A stretch of DNA of 64,000 nucleotides from an uncultured Pseudomonadota bacterium (GCA_903835655.1 CAILNT010000086.1:31224-95223); one strand, 5' to 3'; positions 45,913-56,011 are shown, numbered from the stretch's first letter. Numbers and translations are program-made. Notes: generated by a model from the letters alone, not told the origin.

Positions 45913-47237
45913 CACCGGGCGAGGCCATGTACGCCCTGGCGCAACGCCTCTGGCCGCTCAACCGCAGCCTCAGCGGCGAGGGCGTGCGGCAGACGCTGGG
46001 CGTCCTGAGCGAATACCTGCCTGGGCTGCAAGTCCACGAGATTCCATCCGGTACGACCTGTTTCGACTGGATCGCACCGCAGGAATGGCGGGTGCGCGAG
46101 GCCTGGGTGAAGAATGCCGCGGGTGAAAAGGTGATCGATTTCGCCGTCAACAACCTGCATCTGATGGGCTACTCGGTACCGGTGGACGCGGAAATGCCGC
46201 TGGACGCGCTACAAGCCCATCTCTATTCCCTGCCGGCTCAGCCCACCGCGATTCCCTACGTCACCTCGTATTACGCAGAGCGCTGGGGTTTCTGCCTGAG
46301 CCAACAAGCGCGCGAACGATGGGCCCCAGGCAACTACCGAGTCCATATCGACAGCGAACTGTTCGCGGGCAGCCTCAGCTATGGCGAGTTGCTCATCCCG
46401 GGCGACACAGACCGGGAAATCCTGCTCTCCACCTATGTCTGCCATCCGTCCATGGCCAACAACGAGTTGTCCGGCCCCTGCGTCACCACCTGGCTGGCGC
46501 GCTGGTTGCAGAAGCGGCCCACGCGCCGCTACGGCTACCGCATCCTGTTTCTGCCCGAGACCATCGGTTCCATCTGCTACCTCTCGCGCCACCTCGAAGC
46601 GCTCAAGGCGCGCGTGACGGCGGGTTTCGTGGTGACTTGCGTGGGCGACGAACGCGCCTATTCGTACTTGCCCTCGCGCGCCGGCGACAGCCTGGCAGAC
46701 CGGGTGGCGCTGCATGTGCTGCGCCACACCGATCCCGATTTCAAGCGATACACGTTTCTCGATCGCGGCAGCGATGAACGCCAGTATTGCAGTCCCGGCG
46801 TCGACTTGCCGGTGTGCAGCCTGATGCGTTCAAAATATGGCAGTTATCCCGAATATCACACCTCGCTGGACGACCTGACCCTGGTCACGGCGGCAGGACT
46901 GGAGGGCGGGTACACCGCCCTGCGGCGCGCCCTGGAATGCCTGGAACAGGACTGCATCCCGCGTGCCACCACGCTTTGCGAGCCGCAACTGGGCAGGCGC
47001 GGCCTCTACCCCACCCTGAGCATGCGGGGGTCGGGGCTGGATGTGCGCGACACGATGAATCTGCTCGCCTATTCCGATGGTCGCCTCAGCCTCCTGGAAA
47101 TCGCCACTCTCCTCGATGTCCCGATGTGGACCCTCCATCCCTTGGCCTGCCGTCTGGCCGAACAAGGGCTGCTGGACCTGCGCCCTACCGCCCAGTCATC
47201 CTTGATTCCTCAGTTGACCGCTCATTTTCCCCCGTGA
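45909..47237 (+). CDS. DUF4910 peptidase-like protein with C-terminal winged helix
   Basis: A 442-residue protein with a zinc-aminopeptidase (M28-like) fold, common in surface-glycan loci. It begins MTPGEAMYALAQRLWPLNRS and shows IPSGTTCFDWIAPQEW, metal-site candidates in STYVCHPSMANNELSG, LPETIGSICYL, LDRGSDERQYCSPGVDLP and YPEYHTSLDDL. A C-terminal winged-helix-like part (about 385-430) follows. The last 12 residues (SLIPQLTAHFPP) and the stop come from the left end of the 240-bp repeat element, so the natural C-terminus may have been replaced. Function is unknown; it may hydrolyse an amide in acyl precursor processing. Confidence 0.8.
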   Translation: MTPGEAMYALAQRLWPLNRSLSGEGVRQTLGVLSEYLPGLQVHEIPSGTTCFDWIAPQEWRVREAWVKNAAGEKVIDFAVNNLHLMGYSVPVDAEMPLDALQAHLYSLPAQPTAIPYVTSYYAERWGFCLSQQARERWAPGNYRVHIDSELFAGSLSYGELLIPGDTDREILLSTYVCHPSMANNELSGPCVTTWLARWLQKRPTRRYGYRILFLPETIGSICYLSRHLEALKARVTAGFVVTCVGDERAYSYLPSRAGDSLADRVALHVLRHTDPDFKRYTFLDRGSDERQYCSPGVDLPVCSLMRSKYGSYPEYHTSLDDLTLVTAAGLEGGYTALRRALECLEQDCIPRATTLCEPQLGRRGLYPTLSMRGSGLDVRDTMNLLAYSDGRLSLLEIATLLDVPMWTLHPLACRLAEQGLLDLRPTAQSSLIPQLTAHFPP

Positions 47238-47437
47238 GGCCCCATGAAAATTGAGGTTTGCGCCTTCGATCACGCTCACTCTTTGGGTGACCCCGCTACG
47301 CACCCGATTGCACGCCTGGCGAGCCGCATACGACTCCGCTGCTCCTCCTTGCAGGGGGCGACCATGCGCGTCGTCGTGCCTTGCCAGGCAACTTGTCAGA
47401 CGCACACTCGGGCGTGTTCAACTGAGGATTCAAGGAT
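47198..47437. mobile_element. 240-bp element with 20-bp inverted ends (MITE-like)
   Basis: The left end ATCCTTGATTCCTCAGTTGA (47198-47217) and the right end (47418-47437) are inverted copies identical at 19 of 20 positions. The interior has no gene and contains small hairpins. The left 51 bases recur at 6300-6350. I see no clear target-site duplication (flanks AGTC and CATG). The element supplies the stop codon and last residues of the DUF4910 gene, and its right end carries GAGGA upstream of the next gene. The size and inverted ends fit a non-autonomous element. Confidence 0.6.
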
Positions 47438-47452
47438 CATGGAACAAACAAG

Positions 47453-48676
47453 ATGGACAAAGATCTGATCGCATGGAAAAGCAATGCCTGGAAGGAACCC
47501 GTCGCGGGTCCGATCTACCAGGGGCGCGTGACCGATCAGCGCGGCACCAACCAGCTCAAGAACCGGATCGAGCTCGATCTGTGTCAGGCCCATGTGATCG
47601 GACCCGAGGTGCTCGATGTCGGCATCGGCAGCGGCCGGGCTTCCCTGCCTCTAGCTCGAGCGGGCATGCGGGTGACCGGGGTGGATAGTTCAGTGGCCAT
47701 GCTCGATCAGGCCCGCCAGCAGGCGGGGGAGACGCCGATCGAATTGCTGGAGGGGGATCTGGCCGATCTGGACTTTCCCGATGCCCGTTTCGACAGCGTG
47801 ATGTCGATCAACGTCCTGGTGCACTTCCCGCATTGGCGCGAAGTCCTGGCGGAATGGACACGGGTGGTGCGCGAAGGCGGGCGCATCGTCTTCGACGTCC
47901 ATTCCCAGGACCACCACGACGCCGCCCGTGCGGCGAAACAGCTACCGCCCGAGGTAGAAACGGGCAATTTTTCAGATTTCGAATCGCGCGTGCGGGTAAG
48001 CGATCTGGTCGAAACCGCCGACGCGCTGGGACTGACGCTCGTCGCCGTGACGCCTTACAACGGCGGCAACGCCAATGCCTGGTTGAGTGGCAGCAAGGCC
48101 GATAGCCCTCAATTCAATCGGCTGTTGTCCTGGATGCCCGGCGACAAACGCCTGTCTGAATTCGCGTTATTTCTGGAACAACAATTTCTGGCGCGCCTGA
48201 CCAGTCGGGCCACCGGACGCTTCATGGTGGTGCTGGACAAGCGCGCCGACCCCGCTGCGAACCAGGCCTGGCTGGAACGCGACCTGGCGCTGAACCTTCT
48301 GCTCGAAGACCGCCTCGACCTGACAGGCCTGGAGGCACTCGTTCCGGCCTTCGATGCCCACTGGCGCGACCTCCTGAATGCGCACCTGACCTGGCCGCGC
48401 AACCGGATCCTGCTCTACCGCCTGCTGTCCGCCTGGGAGGCTTTTCCCGGGCATTTGCGACTGGACAGCTTCCTCGACCCAGACCTGGTGATCCGCATGG
48501 AAGCCTGGCGTGCCCAGGATGAGATCGACCAGGTCACGACCCAGACCTTGCGCGACATGGCCGCCCTGCCGGCGCTGTCTGCCCTGCTCTGCCACAAGGG
48601 CGTGCCCTTGCTGGGCAGCCTTGAATACGACCTGACCCGCGGTATGTTGGTGCAGTATTTCCAGGTTCTACGCTGA
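47453..48676 (+). CDS. SAM-dependent methyltransferase, 407 aa
   Basis: The N-terminal 230 residues are a class I methyltransferase: RTNQ-like RGTNQLKNRIELDL, motif I VLDVGIGSGRASLPLA, then MSINVLVHFPHWREVLAEW and REGGRIVFDVHSQDHHD. The C-terminal 170 residues are helical, without a recognised family; they may bind the acceptor. The ATG at 47453 follows the right end of the repeat element by 15 bases. It sits 7 nt before the large glycosyltransferase gene and is probably part of flagellin glycan synthesis. An ATG at 47440 opens only a very short frame and is rejected as a start. Confidence 0.82.
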   Translation: MDKDLIAWKSNAWKEPVAGPIYQGRVTDQRGTNQLKNRIELDLCQAHVIGPEVLDVGIGSGRASLPLARAGMRVTGVDSSVAMLDQARQQAGETPIELLEGDLADLDFPDARFDSVMSINVLVHFPHWREVLAEWTRVVREGGRIVFDVHSQDHHDAARAAKQLPPEVETGNFSDFESRVRVSDLVETADALGLTLVAVTPYNGGNANAWLSGSKADSPQFNRLLSWMPGDKRLSEFALFLEQQFLARLTSRATGRFMVVLDKRADPAANQAWLERDLALNLLLEDRLDLTGLEALVPAFDAHWRDLLNAHLTWPRNRILLYRLLSAWEAFPGHLRLDSFLDPDLVIRMEAWRAQDEIDQVTTQTLRDMAALPALSALLCHKGVPLLGSLEYDLTRGMLVQYFQVLR

Positions 48677-48683
48677 GACGATC

Positions 48684-51600
48684 ATGACTGCCCTGCTCTC
48701 CTTCCTGTGGTCGCGCAACAACGCCCTGTTGCAGCGTTACCTGGCCGACCGGCCCCGCGTCGTGTTGACCTATGCAGCCTCCTGCAACGAGGAGTTGCAT
48801 CAGATCGTCCAGGTGCGCGGAGGCACCCTGGTGGCACTGGAAACCCTGGTCGGCAACGAACGCCAGGCACAACTGCGGCAACGCGCCGCGGAGATGGCGG
48901 TCGATTTCGAGCGCCAGTGCAGCCAGACGGAATGGCGTGAGTTCCTAGACAGCCACGGCCTCGATGGGGAGCGCTTCGATCCTCTGGTGCGGGAGACGCT
49001 GCCCGACCAGCTGTTTACCGCGCTCTATCTGGTGGAAACCCTGGATGCGGCCGCCGAAAGATACCAGATCGAACTGGCGTTGCTGAACGAAGACCTGATG
49101 CTGGCGGGGCGCACCATCGCCGCATGGACGCGCGCCCGCGGCGTGCCCAGTCTGCATCTGGTGCATGGACTGGCCTTGAGCACGCCCTATACCGTGCATT
49201 CCGCGCTACATTGCGATGTGATGGCGGTGTTCGGCGAACGCGACGCGGAAGCTTATCGCCGCGCCGGCGTCGAGGCCGGGCGCATGCGCATCCTGGGCAA
49301 CCCGGCCTGGGATGGCTATGCCGGGCTCAGGCTGGAAAAGGCGCGCGTGCGCGCGCTGATGTTCGACAAATACCACCTGAACCCGGACGCGCCGCTGCTC
49401 CTGTTCGGCACGACCTGGGCCGCCTCGCTCACGGCGGCCTCCGATTCCGACATTCGCGACCGCAGCCTGACTGCGTTCCTGACGGCTTGCCGAACCTTCC
49501 TCGACGCCGGCCAGGCCGCCAATATCGTGGTCAAGGATCGCCCGTCCAACGCCGAACAGGGCGCTGCGCACGTCGAGCAGATGGCCCAAGCGCAGGGCTA
49601 CGCTCCCGGCCAGGTCGGCTACGCCATGGAAAACACCGATCTGCTGATTCTGGCCGCGGATGTGCTGGTCTCGGTGGATTCCAATCTTTCCGTTGAAGCC
49701 ATGCTGGCGGGGACGCCGGCGATCAACCTGATGAACGAGTATGGCCTGCGTCTGGGCCCCTCGTTCGAGTCGGAATCCGGCGTGCTCGAAGCCACACCGG
49801 AGGAGCTCGCCCTGATGCTCGATCTGGTCGTGAACGAGGCCGACTTGCGCCTGAGCCTGGTCGAGCTGATGCGGCTCAACGCGCCGCGCTACAACGCGGG
49901 CGTGGACGGGAAAGCCGGGGAACGGGTAGTCGCGCTCATGCGCACCCTGGCACGCCATTTCGACAACACGGTACTGCGCCCGTCCGGCGGTTTTCTCTGG
50001 GAGCGTCTGTCCCGCCAGGAAGACGCGGAGCTGATGGGCGCCTACCACGACCACCCGCGCAAGGAATTGCTCTCCCTGATGGAGCGCCCGCCGCGGCGTG
50101 CCCTGGATGTGGGCTGCGCCACCGGCGCCACCGGCGAATTGATCAAGGCGGCCTGGCCAGAGGCCCACGTCACCGGCATCGAACTCAATCGCGCGGCGGC
50201 CGCGCGTGCCGAGGGGCGCATCGACCAGGTGATCTGCGAGAAGTTGGAGGACATCGACTTCCCCGCACAGGGGATCGCGCCCGGCTCCATCGACACCGTG
50301 ATCCTGGCCGACGTACTGGAACATCTCTACGACCCCTGGGATGCGCTGGTTCGCCTGCGTCCCTTGCTCACCGAAGACGCGCAGGTGCTGGTCAGCCTGC
50401 CCAATGTGCGCAACCTCTGGCTGCTCAACGAGCTCGCCAGCGGGCGCTTTCCCTACGCCGCGGAAGGCTTGCTGGACATCACCCACATCCGCTGGTTCAC
50501 CCGCGACGAGATGCTGCGGATGCTCCGGGAGACGGGCTATGAGGTCGTGCGCAGCGGCCGCACCTTGTCTGCCGGCATGGAGAACCTGACGCGACCGCCG
50601 GGCACGACCACGGTGGAAACCGAGAAGATCGCGCTCAAGAACGTGAGCGACGAAGAGTTCGAGGACCTCAAGGCGTTGCAGATCCTGTTCCTGGCGCGGC
50701 CCGCACGCGCCGAGGCGACAGCCACGGAGGACGCGGGCCTGGGTCGGAACTTCTACCAACTCTGGCAACTGGGCCATTCCTATCAGACGCGCGATGTGCT
50801 CTGGATTTCGGAGCGCATGGAGGCTTTCGTGGCCAGGCCGCGCTTTCATCTTGCCATCCTCGTGCCGGAAGGCGGCGAGGGCCGCCTGGTCAACAACATC
50901 CGCGCACTCGGCCACCAGTTTTACCGGGAATGGCGCTTGACCATCGTTGCCGGCGAACCCGCGCACCCGGCCATTGCCGACGCGGAGGCCATCACCTGGA
51001 TACAGGCCGTACCCGAAGCGAGACTGCGGATTGCCCGCGGGGTACTCCTGGAGGTCGAGGCCGACTGGGTGGGACTTTGGGAAGCGGGCGACAAACTGGC
51101 GCCGCATGCCTTATACGCCTTTGCCGACAAGGCAGAGCGGCATCCGGAATTGCGGCTGATCTATAGCGATGAGGACAGTGTGGATGCGGATGACGTGCAT
51201 TCCTCGCCCTTCTTCAAGACCGATTTCAACCTGGAAATGCTGCGCGCCGCGCCCTACGTGGTCGGCGGGTTGTTGCTGCTGCGGCGCGAACTCTTTGTCG
51301 AACTGGGCGGCTTCGACCTGGAACTGGAAGGCGTGGAAGCCTTCGACCTGACCTTGCGCGCCTGGGAAAAAGCGGGCCATGCGGGCATCGGCCACATCGC
51401 CGACGTGCTCTATCACCGCCATGCCGAAGGCGGCCACAACCGCGGCAGCGGCGAGGCGGTCGCGGCCGTTCACCGGGAGTCGCTGCAACGGCATCTGGCG
51501 CGCGCGGGCGTTCGTGCCCGCCTGGAAGAGGGCTTGCTGCCCGGCACCTTCCACGTGTGCTACCTGGTGAGTGGCGATCCGCTGGTCTCCATCCTGATTC

Positions 51601-53441
51601 CGACGAAAAACCAGTTGGAACTCCTCAAGCGCTGCCTGACTTCCTTGATCGACACCACCGGTTGGTCCAACTGCGAAATTCTGGTGCTCGACAACGGCAG
51701 CGATGCTGCGGACGCGGTGGCGTACCTGGAAGAGCTACGCGCGCTGAACTCGCCAGGCCTGCGCGTCCTGGACTGCCCCGGCCCCTTCAACTTCTCCGCC
51801 ATGAACAACCGCGGCGCGCAGGAGGCGCGGGGCGAGTATCTGGTGCTGCTCAACAACGACACCGCCGTGCTGCACGAAGACTGGCTCACGGAGATGTTGG
51901 GGCTGGCGCAGCAGGTGGATGTCGGCGCGGTCGGTGCCAAGTTGTTGTTCCCGGACGGGCGTGTCCAGCACGCCGGGGTGATCCTCGGCATGAACAACAG
52001 CCCGGCCGATCACCCCTTCATCAATGCGGCGGGGGCCGACCCCGGTTATTTCGGTCGCGCCAGTCTCACCCAGGAGTATTCTGCCGTCACCGCAGCATGC
52101 ATGCTGGTGAAACGCGCCCTCTATCTGGAATTGGGCGGCCTGGACGAGCGGCGTTTCCAGGTTTCCTTCAACGACGTGGATTTTTGCCAACGCTTGCGCC
52201 ACAAGGGCTACCGCAACGTATTCACCCCACATGCGCGGCTGTTGCACGAGGGTTCCGTGAGCCAGCAAGGTCGGATCGAAGCGCGCGCCCAGGAAGCCAA
52301 GGCGGCGCGCTTCGTGGCGGAGCAGGATCACTTCTACGATGCCTGGCGCCAGGAGGTCGCGTTCGACCCGGCCTACAACCGCAATCTGTCGACCCACGGA
52401 CGCGACTTTCTCATCGAAATCGCGCCCGCCCTGGCCTGGGATCCGGAATGGCGGCCGCGTCCACGCATGCTCGCTCACCCCGCCGACCGTTTCGGCTGCG
52501 GCGAATATCGTGTCATTTCCCCCATGCGCGCGCTCAACGACGCCGGGCGCATCATGGGCTGGGAAACCGGCAATTACCTGTCCACACCGGAACTGTTCCG
52601 CCTGGAGCCCGACGTCATCCTGCTGCAACGCCAGGTCGACGCCAAACAACTCGGCTTCATCGAACGCTATATCCGCCACAGCAAGGCGTTCCGCGTCTAC
52701 GAGATCGACGACCTGATCACCAACATCCCCATCAAGAGCATCCGCAAGCAGCATTTCGTCGAGCAGAAGGACCTGCACAAGCGTTTTCGCAAAGGCATCG
52801 CCCTGTGCGACCGTTTCATCGTTTCCACCGACTACCTTGCCGAGCAATACCGGGGCTATAGCGACGACATCGTGGTGGTGCCCAACTACATCGAGCGTCT
52901 GCGCTGGGGCGCGTTGCTACCGACGCGGCGGCATGGCCCCAAACCTCGCGTGGGCTGGGCCGGGAGCGTCACCCATGACGGTGACCTGGCGATCATCTTC
53001 GATGTGGTAAAGGCGCTGGCACGAGAGGTGGACTGGGTCTTCTTCGGCATGTGCCCGGACGAAATCCGGCCCTACGTGGCCGAATGTTACGAAGGCGTCG
53101 ATCTGGCCGATTACCCCGCCAAGCTGGCCGGACTCGACCTCGACCTGGCGCTCGCCCCGCTCGAAGACGTGCCCTTCAATCACGGCAAGAGCCACTTGCG
53201 CCTGCTGGAATACGGCGTACTCGGCTACCCGGTGATCTGCACCGACCTCACGCCCTATCGCGGCGCGTATCCCGTCACCCGCGTCGCCAACCGCTTCAGG
53301 GACTGGGTGGAAGCCATCCGCAGCCAGGTGGCGGATCGCGACGAACTCGTGCGTCGCGGCGACGCGCTGCGCGACTACATCAACGCCCACTGGATACTCG
53401 AAGACAATCTGGATGTCTGGGCACGCGCGTGGCTGCCATGA
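48684..53441 (+). CDS. Multidomain glycosyltransferase (GT-B, methyltransferase, GT2 x2, GT4), 1585 aa
   Basis: A single frame with five recognisable parts. Residues about 1-430 resemble GT-B capsule-type transferases (NEDLMLAGRTIAAWTRARG, HLVHGLALS, SVDSNLSVEAMLAGTPAIN). About 465-660 is a methyltransferase (ALDVGCATGATGELI, ILADVLEHLYDP). About 710-940 is a GT2-like domain (LIYSDEDSVD). About 960-1230 is a typical GT2 (VSILIPTKNQLELLKRCL, LLNNDTAVL near 1055, SFNDVDFCQRLRHKGYR). About 1255-1585 is a GT4-like part (HPADRFGCGEYRV, NHGKSHLRLLEYGVLGYPV). It likely builds a multi-sugar chain, perhaps on flagellin. It is coupled to the next GT by an ATGA overlap. Confidence 0.85.
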   Translation: MTALLSFLWSRNNALLQRYLADRPRVVLTYAASCNEELHQIVQVRGGTLVALETLVGNERQAQLRQRAAEMAVDFERQCSQTEWREFLDSHGLDGERFDPLVRETLPDQLFTALYLVETLDAAAERYQIELALLNEDLMLAGRTIAAWTRARGVPSLHLVHGLALSTPYTVHSALHCDVMAVFGERDAEAYRRAGVEAGRMRILGNPAWDGYAGLRLEKARVRALMFDKYHLNPDAPLLLFGTTWAASLTAASDSDIRDRSLTAFLTACRTFLDAGQAANIVVKDRPSNAEQGAAHVEQMAQAQGYAPGQVGYAMENTDLLILAADVLVSVDSNLSVEAMLAGTPAINLMNEYGLRLGPSFESESGVLEATPEELALMLDLVVNEADLRLSLVELMRLNAPRYNAGVDGKAGERVVALMRTLARHFDNTVLRPSGGFLWERLSRQEDAELMGAYHDHPRKELLSLMERPPRRALDVGCATGATGELIKAAWPEAHVTGIELNRAAAARAEGRIDQVICEKLEDIDFPAQGIAPGSIDTVILADVLEHLYDPWDALVRLRPLLTEDAQVLVSLPNVRNLWLLNELASGRFPYAAEGLLDITHIRWFTRDEMLRMLRETGYEVVRSGRTLSAGMENLTRPPGTTTVETEKIALKNVSDEEFEDLKALQILFLARPARAEATATEDAGLGRNFYQLWQLGHSYQTRDVLWISERMEAFVARPRFHLAILVPEGGEGRLVNNIRALGHQFYREWRLTIVAGEPAHPAIADAEAITWIQAVPEARLRIARGVLLEVEADWVGLWEAGDKLAPHALYAFADKAERHPELRLIYSDEDSVDADDVHSSPFFKTDFNLEMLRAAPYVVGGLLLLRRELFVELGGFDLELEGVEAFDLTLRAWEKAGHAGIGHIADVLYHRHAEGGHNRGSGEAVAAVHRESLQRHLARAGVRARLEEGLLPGTFHVCYLVSGDPLVSILIPTKNQLELLKRCLTSLIDTTGWSNCEILVLDNGSDAADAVAYLEELRALNSPGLRVLDCPGPFNFSAMNNRGAQEARGEYLVLLNNDTAVLHEDWLTEMLGLAQQVDVGAVGAKLLFPDGRVQHAGVILGMNNSPADHPFINAAGADPGYFGRASLTQEYSAVTAACMLVKRALYLELGGLDERRFQVSFNDVDFCQRLRHKGYRNVFTPHARLLHEGSVSQQGRIEARAQEAKAARFVAEQDHFYDAWRQEVAFDPAYNRNLSTHGRDFLIEIAPALAWDPEWRPRPRMLAHPADRFGCGEYRVISPMRALNDAGRIMGWETGNYLSTPELFRLEPDVILLQRQVDAKQLGFIERYIRHSKAFRVYEIDDLITNIPIKSIRKQHFVEQKDLHKRFRKGIALCDRFIVSTDYLAEQYRGYSDDIVVVPNYIERLRWGALLPTRRHGPKPRVGWAGSVTHDGDLAIIFDVVKALAREVDWVFFGMCPDEIRPYVAECYEGVDLADYPAKLAGLDLDLALAPLEDVPFNHGKSHLRLLEYGVLGYPVICTDLTPYRGAYPVTRVANRFRDWVEAIRSQVADRDELVRRGDALRDYINAHWILEDNLDVWARAWLP

Positions 53442-54577
53442 CCACAAAGATGCGCCCCTTCGATCCCACGCCCGACCTGCTTCCGGACGCGCAGGCGATC
53501 GACGGCTTCATGGGCCAGGGCATGGCGCAATTTTCTGCCCTGACCGCTCACTTCGGCCTGGGCCAGGACGACGAAGGCGCCTTGCAACTGGGTATCGCCC
53601 TGCAAGCCTATGCAAAGAACGATTTTGAACTTTCGGCGAACAGCCTCCACGCCTTCGCCGCCGTGGAATCCCGGTTGGCTGCGCTCGGCCAGGTTTTCGA
53701 GGTGCTCTACAAGGTGGTCAATCGCGGCTCAGGGGAGGCTGCCGAGCATTGGCTGAAGTTCGCGGTCGATCTCTACACGGCGCATCCGCGGGTGCCCGAG
53801 GCGCAACGCCTGGCCCTGGAATTCTTCACCTATTACGGACTCTGGGATCATGCGCTCAGCATCCATGCGCGCCTGCCGCAAGCCGCCTTTGTACCCTGGC
53901 ATCAGCACATCATGCTCAGTCATGCCCGCGCCCAGGGGTTCCAACCGGGCAAGCGTTTCAGCTTCGTCCTGCTCACCTGGAATCGGGCGGAGTTGCTCGA
54001 CCGCTGCCTGACGGAAATCCGCGCCAAGGCCGGCAGCAACGACTACGAGATCATCGTCGGGGTCAACGCCTCCAGCGACCACACCGCGCGGGTGCTGGAA
54101 AAGCACGGCATCGCCCAGGTCCACTGGAACAGCCGCAACGATTCCATCGACTATTACCGCAAAGTATTCGAAGTGGCCCAGGGTGCGACCATCATCGAAA
54201 TCGACGACAACGTGGTCGAACTTCCGGAATCCTTCGACTTGCTGCTGGAACAACACCTTCAGATCTTTCCCGAATACGGATTTCTCGCGTTCCGGCCCAC
54301 GCGCCTGGACAGCGCCACGGGCGTGCGCACGATCATGGAGAGCGCGGATGCGCCCAGTTACCAGCGGATCGAACGCGCGGGACGGGTCATCCACGCCGGC
54401 CCGGCCTGGGGTTGTTGTGCGGCGATCGCCAAGCGCGACTGGCTAGCCATCGGCGGTTTCTACGGCGTGAAGATGTCCAAGGTCGTCGGCGAAGAGCCGC
54501 AGATCATCCGCAAGCTCAGGATGCGTGGCCGGGATGGCGCGCAGATTCACGGCCCCACCCTGCTCAAGGTCTACTGA
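53438..54577 (+). CDS. Glycosyltransferase family 2, 379 aa
   Basis: The N-terminal 160 residues are helical (TPR-like repeats are possible, [21 protein letters not shown]). A GT-A domain follows: [41 protein letters not shown], the DxD-type [11 protein letters not shown], and [21 protein letters not shown] as acceptor region. It is the last gene of the flagellin/pseudaminic acid cluster. Its 3' end overlaps the 3' end of nifE on the other strand by 7 bases, marking the junction between the glycan region and the nif fragment. Confidence 0.85.
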   Translation: MTTKMRPFDPTPDLLPDAQAIDGFMGQGMAQFSALTAHFGLGQDDEGALQLGIALQAYAKNDFELSANSLHAFAAVESRLAALGQVFEVLYKVVNRGSGEAAEHWLKFAVDLYTAHPRVPEAQRLALEFFTYYGLWDHALSIHARLPQAAFVPWHQHIMLSHARAQGFQPGKRFSFVLLTWNRAELLDRCLTEIRAKAGSNDYEIIVGVNASSDHTARVLEKHGIAQVHWNSRNDSIDYYRKVFEVAQGATIIEIDDNVVELPESFDLLLEQHLQIFPEYGFLAFRPTRLDSATGVRTIMESADAPSYQRIERAGRVIHAGPAWGCCAAIAKRDWLAIGGFYGVKMSKVVGEEPQIIRKLRMRGRDGAQIHGPTLLKVY

Positions 54578-55977
54578 GCGCTCCCGGCCGCAGTGTCCGG
54601 CACTGCGCGCCACGGCGCGGGTTTGCGCACCGACGCCCAGACCGGACTTTGCAAGGTCAACGCCAGCTGCCGGGCCAGTTCCAGCATCCCCGTATAGCCC
54701 TCGTAGCCGAACTCGCGTTCCTGGTTGATGTCGAGGAAGGGGATGCGCGCCTTGATCGCAACATACATATTGCGCCCACCGGCGATGAGGATATCGGCCT
54801 GGTATTCCCGGAAAACGCCGAGCAGAGCCTTGGGACTGCCGTCGGAGATCATCCGGGTTTTCTCGCCCATCAGTTCGCGAATGCGCGCCTTGTCTTCCTC
54901 GGTGGATTTGCTGGTGCCGGTGGCGACCACCTCCATGCCCAGATCCTGCAAGGCGGAGACGATGGACCACGATTTCACGCCGCCCGTATTGAGCAGGACG
55001 CGCTTGCCCCTGAGGCGTTTGCGCCAGGGCTCCAGGGCGGCATGAATCCTGGCCTCCTCGCGGGCGATCAGCGTCTCCGTGCGCTGCGTGAGCGATGCAT
55101 CGCCAATGCCGCGGGCGAAATCGCGTAGCGCCCGGGAAGTGTCAGTTGCGCCGTAGAAACTGCCTTCGAAATAGGGCACCTGATACTGAGTTTGCAGCTT
55201 GCGCGCCACATTCAACAAGGCCTTGGCACAGACCACCATGCTGACTTCGGCGCGGTGCATGGTCTGTACCTCGCGGAAGCGGGCATCCCCCGAGAGCGAG
55301 CCTATGACGCGCAGACCCAGTTCGTCGAATAGCGGCAATACATGCCAGAACTCGCCGGCGATATTGTATTCGCCGATCAGGTTGACGTCGTGCACCTCGA
55401 TTCCCGCGCGTTGCGCCGACGCCGGCACCGGGTCGGGTTCGCGCGTGCCGATGACGTGTTTGAACATGGCTTCCCCGGCGATGCGGTTGCCCAGATTCTT
55501 GGTGCCGTAGAAGCCGGCGCAGTCCACCGCCACCACCGGCGTGCCCCAGCGCTGGGACGCCGCCTGGCACACGGATTCGATGTCGTCGCCGGTCAACGCC
55601 GGCACGCAGGTGTTGTAGACGAACACGGCGGCGGGCGCGTGGCTGTCTATGGCCTGGCCGATGGCGTGGAACAGGCGTTTCTCGCCGCGCCCCATGATGA
55701 TGTCCTGTTCGGTCAGGTCGGTGGTCATACCGATCTTGTAGAGCGCCGGGCCCGAGGAGCGGGTGCCGCGGTTATCCCAGGAGGAACCGGCGCAGGCGAT
55801 GGGGCCATGGACGATATGGGCGACGTCGGCGATGGGCAACAACGCGATCTGGGCGCCATCGAAGGCACAGCCGCCCGCCGTGGCTCCGGGCTTGGGCCGG
55901 GCGCAGCCGGATTTCGACTTGGCGTTATGCTCACAGGCCGGCTCGTTGAGCAGTTCGGCGATTTTCGTGGGCTTCAT
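54571..55977 (-). CDS. nifE: Nitrogenase FeMo-cofactor scaffold subunit NifE
   Basis: A 468-residue NifE. Cofactor-scaffold cysteines fall at the same positions as in Azotobacter vinelandii NifE: Cys37 (GGCAFDGA), Cys62 ([11 protein letters not shown]), Cys124 ([11 protein letters not shown]) and Cys250 (SMVVCAK). The N-terminus [18 protein letters not shown] is typical. With NifN it forms the scaffold on which the FeMo-cofactor precursor from NifB matures. The ATG at 55977 is chosen over an upstream frame extension. Unusually no nifN follows: the next gene downstream is a convergent glycosyltransferase. A sigma-54 promoter and NifA site precede it. Confidence 0.96.
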   Translation of the reverse strand: MKPTKIAELLNEPACEHNAKSKSGCARPKPGATAGGCAFDGAQIALLPIADVAHIVHGPIACAGSSWDNRGTRSSGPALYKIGMTTDLTEQDIIMGRGEKRLFHAIGQAIDSHAPAAVFVYNTCVPALTGDDIESVCQAASQRWGTPVVAVDCAGFYGTKNLGNRIAGEAMFKHVIGTREPDPVPASAQRAGIEVHDVNLIGEYNIAGEFWHVLPLFDELGLRVIGSLSGDARFREVQTMHRAEVSMVVCAKALLNVARKLQTQYQVPYFEGSFYGATDTSRALRDFARGIGDASLTQRTETLIAREEARIHAALEPWRKRLRGKRVLLNTGGVKSWSIVSALQDLGMEVVATGTSKSTEEDKARIRELMGEKTRMISDGSPKALLGVFREYQADILIAGGRNMYVAIKARIPFLDINQEREFGYEGYTGMLELARQLALTLQSPVWASVRKPAPWRAVPDTAAGSAQ

Positions 55978-56011
55978 GGCGCGGGTTCCAGAGTGACGGT
56001 ATGGACAGCTT

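Noticed and set aside
49206..51107. Minus-strand open frame of 633 codons
   Set aside because: It is antisense to the 1585-residue glycosyltransferase, whose domains are clear on the plus strand.
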